DNA of 64,000 nt from Chrysogorgia sp. JL179-B06. Its lineage: Eukaryota > Cnidaria > Anthozoa > Scleralcyonacea > Chrysogorgiidae. Both the position numbers and the translations under genes were made by a program. Under the pieces are notes generated by a model that worked only from the letters and a program-made list of their open reading frames with translations, was not told the origin of the DNA and searched no databases. The stretch covers positions 3,886,001 to 3,950,000 of the forward strand of contig JAYKKM010000047.1 of NCBI GenBank assembly GCA_035772405.1, given 5' to 3'. This document shows, piece by piece, positions 58,611-64,000 of the stretch (its first letter is position 1; each line of letters begins with the position of its first letter).

Positions 58611-60602
58611 TCTACTTGCATTTTCTTGTGATGGTGGGGGACTGTCTACTGCCTCAGATTTCCACTCATCTTAGGCAGCATTTCGTTTCCCTGTGGCTGG
58701 CCTGCAGGAGGGTTTCGGCACCCTTTCTTTATGTGACCAAGTTGACCGCACCGGAAACAACGCAGGGGGTGCGCTGAAGTTGCTCTGGAATAACACGCTC
58801 ATTCTGGCTTGAACTTTGTGCATAGCTGACTGACGATTAAGATGCAAACGCTGTGGTTAACTCTTTAACTACTAGCCTGCGTGCAGACTCCACCTGATAA
58901 TGAAATTTAATATCAGGTAGAGTCTGCGAATCGGAGACAGAAAGCTTGTTCTGGTCACGTGGATTTTTGAAGTAATTAAAATAGTTGTATGCAAGATAAT
59001 TCATAATTATTCATGGCGTTAAAAAATGGCATTTAAAAAAGCCACAAACGACGCCAAGAGCATGTTCAAAACTTTCACAAGCTTCAAGATCGATACTAGC
59101 CTGCGCTGCAAACAAATCCGAAACCCAGGTTGAGTACGTCTGCCGTCTGCGTAATAGCGGCGGAATCAAAAGCCCGCAACAAACTTTCAAAAACACATCA
59201 ATCAATGTCAAACAGACCATCTTCGTTGTTTACTCTACTTGTTATAACATCTGGTTTTCTTTTTCTGTCGTGTAAAGTCAATATAAAGACTCAGAAGTAG
59301 CGTTTTTCAAACTGGGCAGCCAATCTTGATTAACTGTATAAAATGCTGTTTGTTGCGATGTTTCGTTAACAAGGAATCCCGCGGACGAACTATGCGTAAT
59401 AGCGCTGCAGGCTAGATCAACACACGCCATCGCTTTTGGGGTAAATTATCACTAATCACGAATATTTAACAATTGGCCAATCATACGCTTTCCCCACTTT
59501 AGTTGGGAAATCCACGTGACCAGAACAAGCTTTCTGTCTCCGATTCGCAGACTCTACCTGATATTAAATTTCATTATCAGGTGGAGTCTGCACGCAGGCT
59601 ATTTAACTACGGTCTCGCAAACTTCTCAAGCCACGCTGCTTTGGCGCCACCTCCTGCAGAAAAGTGGCGCAAGGAAAAGCCGGGTTGAGGAGTCGTTTCC
59701 GTTTTCGTTTCCCGCGCGAGAGATTGGTGTTGCCTAGCGACTCGTTTTCCCGATTTTGTCAACCCAGATAGATTCGCGTTCACCGTGGCGAGCGGCGTCA
59801 ATTAGTTGACCAAACGTTAATTTGGCAACTGTCTTTCTTGTGGCGGGTTTTGTCCTTGATCTCCGTTGATAAACCTTCCCAAAACAACAACCTCAGGTGT
59901 TTTTCTAGCGATTTTTCATCTGGAATAAGCTCTGCGCCCTTTTCTTTTGCCATACGTAGCTGGTTGTCTAATCTCTAGGCGAAAGCGGAAACTTCTTCAG
60001 ACTCTCTTTGCTTCATTGCGTATGCCGCTGTCAACAACTCTTCTCCCGTGGCTGTACCAGAATCACTATAAAACTGGTCCAGGCGCTCGAGAATTTCCGC
60101 AAGCTTTGATCCAGGAGCAAGTCCGACAATTTTCGACTTTGCTTCTCCTTGTAGAGAGCGACGTATTTGCTCGGTGATAATTTCGTCGGCATAAAACCCT
60201 TCTTTCATAGCACTATCGACCTCATAACGCCAAACTCGATAAGATACTCCCTTTGCAGACTTATCGCCCTCTGAACATCCGTGAAACGGCGAAAATTGTA
60301 AGCGTGAAAGATACGGCGCGGCTGTTGGCTGTAGTTTGTTGGCTGTAGTTTGTCGTCTGTCGCTGATTTTCCCACGGTAACAGAGTCTCCAGAAACGTCA
60401 AACACATGCACCACTGAATCCGTACGTGAAATATGCTTTAACATTAACGAATTCTTCTTTCCAGAACTTCATTTCGATTTGGTACTTCACTGCGTAAGAC
60501 TCCGCGATCGCATCGATTGTAAAGGCCAACCTCCGTTGGCCTTTACAAGCGCAACAATACGTTCGCGCTCAATCCTGAGACATTCTTCTTTGGATAGCTC
60601 CA
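58611..60602 (-). pseudogene. Gypsy gag, broken
   Basis: Starts at the ATG near 60602 (MELSKEECLRIERERIV). A capsid-like stretch IITEQIRRSLQGEAKSKIVG and ILERLDQFYSDSGTATGEEL lies at 60208-59975. A zinc knuckle CFRCGQLGHIKKGC is readable near 58760-58720. Stops, an inserted palindrome (AAAGGCCAAC) near 60520-60545 and the 729-bp element destroy the frame. Confidence 0.7.
58873..59601. mobile_element. 729-bp DNA transposon with hairpin ends, 9-bp TSD
   Basis: Inverted repeats of about 90 bp start TAGCCTGCGTGCAGACTCC. Flanked by an exact 9-bp duplication TTTAACTAC (58864-58872, 59602-59610), as made by Mutator-like elements. Within each arm GCAGACTCCACCTGATA pairs with TATCAGGTAGAGTCTGC, forming a sub-terminal hairpin. 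No transposase inside. Nested in gypsy gag. Confidence 0.8.
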
Positions 60603-60677
60603 TTGTTTACACTTTACACAATCAGACGGTCAGAGTGATACTTATTCGTCTTGACTTGTCCCCTATCATGCTCCAGT

Positions 60678-60867
60678 TGTAACAGGATGCTATCCAAACC
60701 GAGATTGTACAGGCTTAAACCGTATTTTATTTAATACACAGGAAACACTCGTTTTACAACTTTCGTCTGTTTCCAGACGCGCACAACAACACCTAGCTGT
60801 CAATCAGTCTGTTAATGTTATTAATTAGTTACTAACATAATATGAACCTTAACGTAGTTCTACTACA
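60678..60867 (-). repeat. Gypsy 5' LTR
   Basis: 190 bp; TG..CA ends; one extra base and a few substitutions against the 3' LTR. Confidence 0.92.
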
Positions 60868-60871
60868 AAAG

Positions 60872-63800
60872 CAAGTAGAAGGTACTTGTGGAATTTAGCT
60901 AGTTCTGAGTGACGGCATGTCAGTTATAATCCTAATGTCATGACTGTACTGTGTGTAGATTTCCCTTATTTTTAAAAATTATGCTTGTTCACTTTAAATA
61001 ATACAAGATGCATACGATTTCATCCTCCTTCTCTGTTTTATGTTTGCCGAGTTCTTATAGCGTTTTTACTCTTATGCCTATAAATATAATGACTGTAAAT
61101 ACATATTTGTGTATGGACAAGGCTTTTTACTGTCTTGTTTGCCTACCTCGCCATATTTTTTAAAGTTTTAGATAATAATATATGCGTTTTTATTCTTCAT
61201 TTTAGTTGATGTTATGTTTGAACTTTATCTGGATTTGACAGCTCATTGAATTGAAAGCAAGCTTCCATTCTTCAAGAGACAAGTTGATGGGAATTTTAAT
61301 GAAACACTATCTCAAATGCTCCAAATTCAGACCATTAAATTTCACTAAAATTACACATAATGGACTATATTTGTCTGCTGTATGTATACTGACATGTTTG
61401 ACTGAATTGTTATTCCTGGATTTCAACTCACTATAAGAAACTGACCAAACTGTTCAAGGCATTTATTGTGATTTAGTGCATGTTTTGACAAATGATAAAG
61501 AAAATAGTTATATGTTGCTGCAGATTATTTTAAATATCAATGAAAGCATTATTTTCGTATGTCTCTAAAGTTTAATACAAGATTGAAAATAAAAAGGGAG
61601 GTGTTTCAGAAGAGTTAATTAAAAGGGAGAGTCTATCATTTGGGTTTAAAAAGGCATGCTATCATAACAGAGATGGGAACTCCTTAGGGGGTTAAAAAGT
61701 AGGACTTCAAAGAAAGACTGCTTATTACAACTTGGTGTCAAAAGAGGGGAGTGATCAGTCACAAACGTTTTATACAACAGGGAGGGAACAATGATAACCC
61801 AACAGCAGTAAAATTCACTCGGACATTTAAGAAATTGTTTTTCAGTTCTTTTCTCACTACTACAGCTGGGAATTGTGCAGACGACTTGGATGACCTTGCC
61901 CATGAGTTTACACAAACACTATAAAACAAAGCATATTCCAAAAAATAATGACATCCTGAAAACCCAAGATTTGAGTCAATAACAAGACAAGACTAATGTG
62001 TAATTGTAATATTTCAACTTTATTTCAAAGTCATCATCAGACAAAGTGATTACAAAAAAATGTCTAGGTCTCTATATACAGTGGGATGTAGAAACATCAA
62101 ATGCAACAGCACTGGTTTCCATATCTCCTCAAACCTTGGATATTGGGTAAACTGATTATTTATAGGGAGACAAATGTCAAACATCAAAGAAAATATATGT
62201 TTCTGGTTACTTTCTCCATAAATGTATGAAGATCCGCTGTTGCTCAACTTGCAAAGAAGCCCTGAAGTCAGACAATCTAGACTACATCATTCAGCTGGAA
62301 GATATTTTTGTCAACACTTCTCCATTTTCACCAAGAGCTCCTGTGTTGGAGGCAATATCCTGGAGCTATTGAAGAATGTATAAATATTCCAGTGGTGTGA
62401 AGAATTCCCTCTCGAAGTTGTTTTTGAGAATGCGAATTTATTATTGTTTGAAATTTGCAAACCGTGACCTTTCTTCTGCTAAAAGGACAGAAAGTATGGC
62501 ACATCTTTAAAATAATTACTATAAATCAACAAAGGAAATGGGAACAACACTGTCAAATACTGTAGAGAAGCCTGACAACCAGTGTTATTATAAAGCTGAT
62601 AAATAGAGACGTTTCAACTTGTGCTCTTGAAATATCTGAGACTGAGTCATCTGACTTCAAAAAATGTATAAATGCCAAACAGAAAAACTTTGGTTTGGTC
62701 TAATATCGAATATATCAAATGTAAATAAATAAGCAATGTACGCTAACTCCACTAAGTAGTCTAAAAACAAGTAACAATACAAGCAAATATGGATTTGTAA
62801 AGATAAAGGCTGCAGACAATTTGACAAACTCGAGGACAGACCGAGTTGTCAATAAAATCAAGAAAATTACCCGTTTAACATTTGTTAAATTGCCTTCTAA
62901 CCACAATAAAATTGATCACCTACCTTTGCTTTAGACGTACTACCCGTGGAAAGAAAATCGCCGTGCAAAATTTTGAGATATAGCCGTTCAAATGATCCTA
63001 ACCCGTTTTTCGCCATATTAATTACTGTTCACCTGGCTGGAGTTTACTTGCTTTCAATATGGCGGCCGGTATGCGCGGAGCGACATGCGCGAGGACAAAA
63101 ACTTCAAAGGTTCCGACGCGAGTGGACCTTCTGCTCAATACTTATTCTGTGGTTTAGATATGATAATTTTTGTGGTCTTTGTTCCATGCATAAAAGCAGC
63201 CAACAAGCTTAATAATCCGCCATACATCCATGCGGTTATCTCTTACAAAAGGTATGAAGAAGCATATATCCAATTTAGCGAAAGCTATCACTTCTAATTT
63301 GCTGTAAAATTTGAAGACAGCATTCAGATTTAGATGAATAAATTATACTCGGCTGAATTAATTGAGTTTTATGACAAGCCAATCGCATTATACAATGGAC
63401 CAGCCGATACCAGGGCCATTTTCTCCTACCTTCCGCCGTGGAGGCAAAATGGCCTGGGTACGAGGTTGGGGGAATGATATCATTGTCTTCCAAATTTACA
63501 CCCCATCCCCCCAATATTTAGGCCCCTGATCAACACGTACCCAATAAAACTTGCCTTTTTTCAATAAATCTCCATTTTACTTTTTGTTGTGTTGTTGCTG
63601 ATAATCGTCTGCCTCGTCATCAAATGTTTGCTTGCAAACAAGACATGTCAGCTTAATTTTCTTCCACTTACGTTTCAGTTGGTTGTTGACTTGTCCATAA
63701 CTCTCTAATCCAATATATTTCAAAATGTTTCAGCTAATTGTTCTTGATTGACTTTTTACAACTCAGTCAACTCTATACATTGTGTCATTGTTATAAACAG

Positions 63801-64000
63801 ATCGGCGATCTCACTTGTATTTATGTTACGCGATAAACATACGTACTGTCCGGAGCGTGATTTCTCCACCTGATTAAGGTAAACTTTGCTTTATCGCGAG
63901 TCATCCGCTTAAATGTTATGTGCGCTACCTACAATGCCTACATTTGCCCACAAAGTATTGGAGGATGTACTTGCACGATCGTGATTTGACGCAAATTCTA
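60872..64000. other. No gene recognised
   Basis: AT-rich up to about 62900 with small unconvincing ORFs. 62940-63130 is locally GC-richer and could be a promoter or first exon. 63400-63480 holds CCTGGGTACGAGGTTG, a word I associate with a common repeat in anthozoan genomes. Confidence 0.4.

Larger units (their letters stand above)
54520..60867 (-). mobile_element. Ty3/Gypsy LTR retrotransposon, complete ends, inactive
   Basis: LTRs of 189 and 190 bp begin TGTAACAGGATGC and end TTCTACTACA, flanked by a 4-bp duplication AAAG (54516-54519, 60868-60871). On the minus strand the 3' LTR is preceded by a polypurine tract (TTGAGGGGGGAAAG), and a primer-binding site TGGAGCATGAT lies just after the 5' LTR. 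Order: gag, zinc knuckle, protease, RT, RNase H, integrase N-terminus. The two LTRs differ at about four sites. Coding frames are broken and two small elements are nested inside. Confidence 0.92.

Noticed and set aside
61646..62906. Several 60-90 codon ORFs near the right end
   Set aside because: No motif, no conserved neighbour, AT-rich composition; likely chance.

Overview
The window is animal nuclear DNA. It has introns with GT..AG borders, low GC, microsatellites and very many transposable elements. The mix of transposon families and the look of their proteins suggest a cnidarian, perhaps an anthozoan, but the sequence alone does not prove this. Only one ordinary host gene is clear: a family-92 glycosyltransferase at 48310-49641 (minus). 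Almost everything else is mobile DNA, much of it nested.

The main structure runs from 7615 to 36581. It is one large DNA transposon. Both ends carry the same 22-bp terminal inverted repeat (starting CCCTTACGAAAAAAGTC), arrays of CCTATAGG-like subterminal repeats, and a 2-bp AA target duplication. It interrupts another transposon-like gene, whose two halves (7334-7614 and 36582-36633) are in frame with each other. The large element carries a decayed Tnp2/CACTA-type transposase (minus, 9992-12032) and a multi-exon gene for a coiled-coil protein with a BEN-like C-terminus (plus, 13416-35646). It has itself been invaded twice: by a 1.16-kb hAT-like non-autonomous element (8585-9748, 8-bp duplication) and by a 17.8-kb Polinton/Maverick (13920-31697, 6-bp duplication GCAGAG) sitting in an intron of the BEN gene.

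The Polinton is nearly intact and virus-like. It encodes a protein-primed family B DNA polymerase, a DDE integrase with a chromodomain, a packaging ATPase, a double-jelly-roll-type major capsid protein, a candidate minor capsid protein, a type II thymidine kinase, a BRO-N/nuclease/zinc-finger protein and several small membrane or basic proteins. Genes lie in four compact blocks (minus, plus, minus, plus) with gaps of only a few bases. Its roughly 865-bp inverted repeats are almost identical. Each has a 169-nt near-palindrome at the very tip and an array of 47-bp repeats, and each runs into the last codons of a gene. One fibre-like gene has a frame break, and no adenain-type protease is visible.

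Other regions: 1-7300 has a tyrosine-recombinase pseudogene, a 71-bp minisatellite, a decayed transposon gene, palindrome-rich arrays and tandem tRNA-like repeat units. 37000-41250 has an internally deleted LINE (2A-like motif, PHD finger, endonuclease remnant, RT), plus microsatellites and tRNA-like units inside an inverted-repeat element. 41410-48556 is a recent direct tandem duplication that copied the 3' end of the glycosyltransferase gene. 49900-51895 is a frameshifted LINE. 54170-54455 is a LINE tail. 54520-60867 is a complete but dead Ty3/Gypsy element with 189/190-bp LTRs; it lacks the integrase core and holds two nested small DNA transposons. The last 3 kb shows nothing that can be firmly named.
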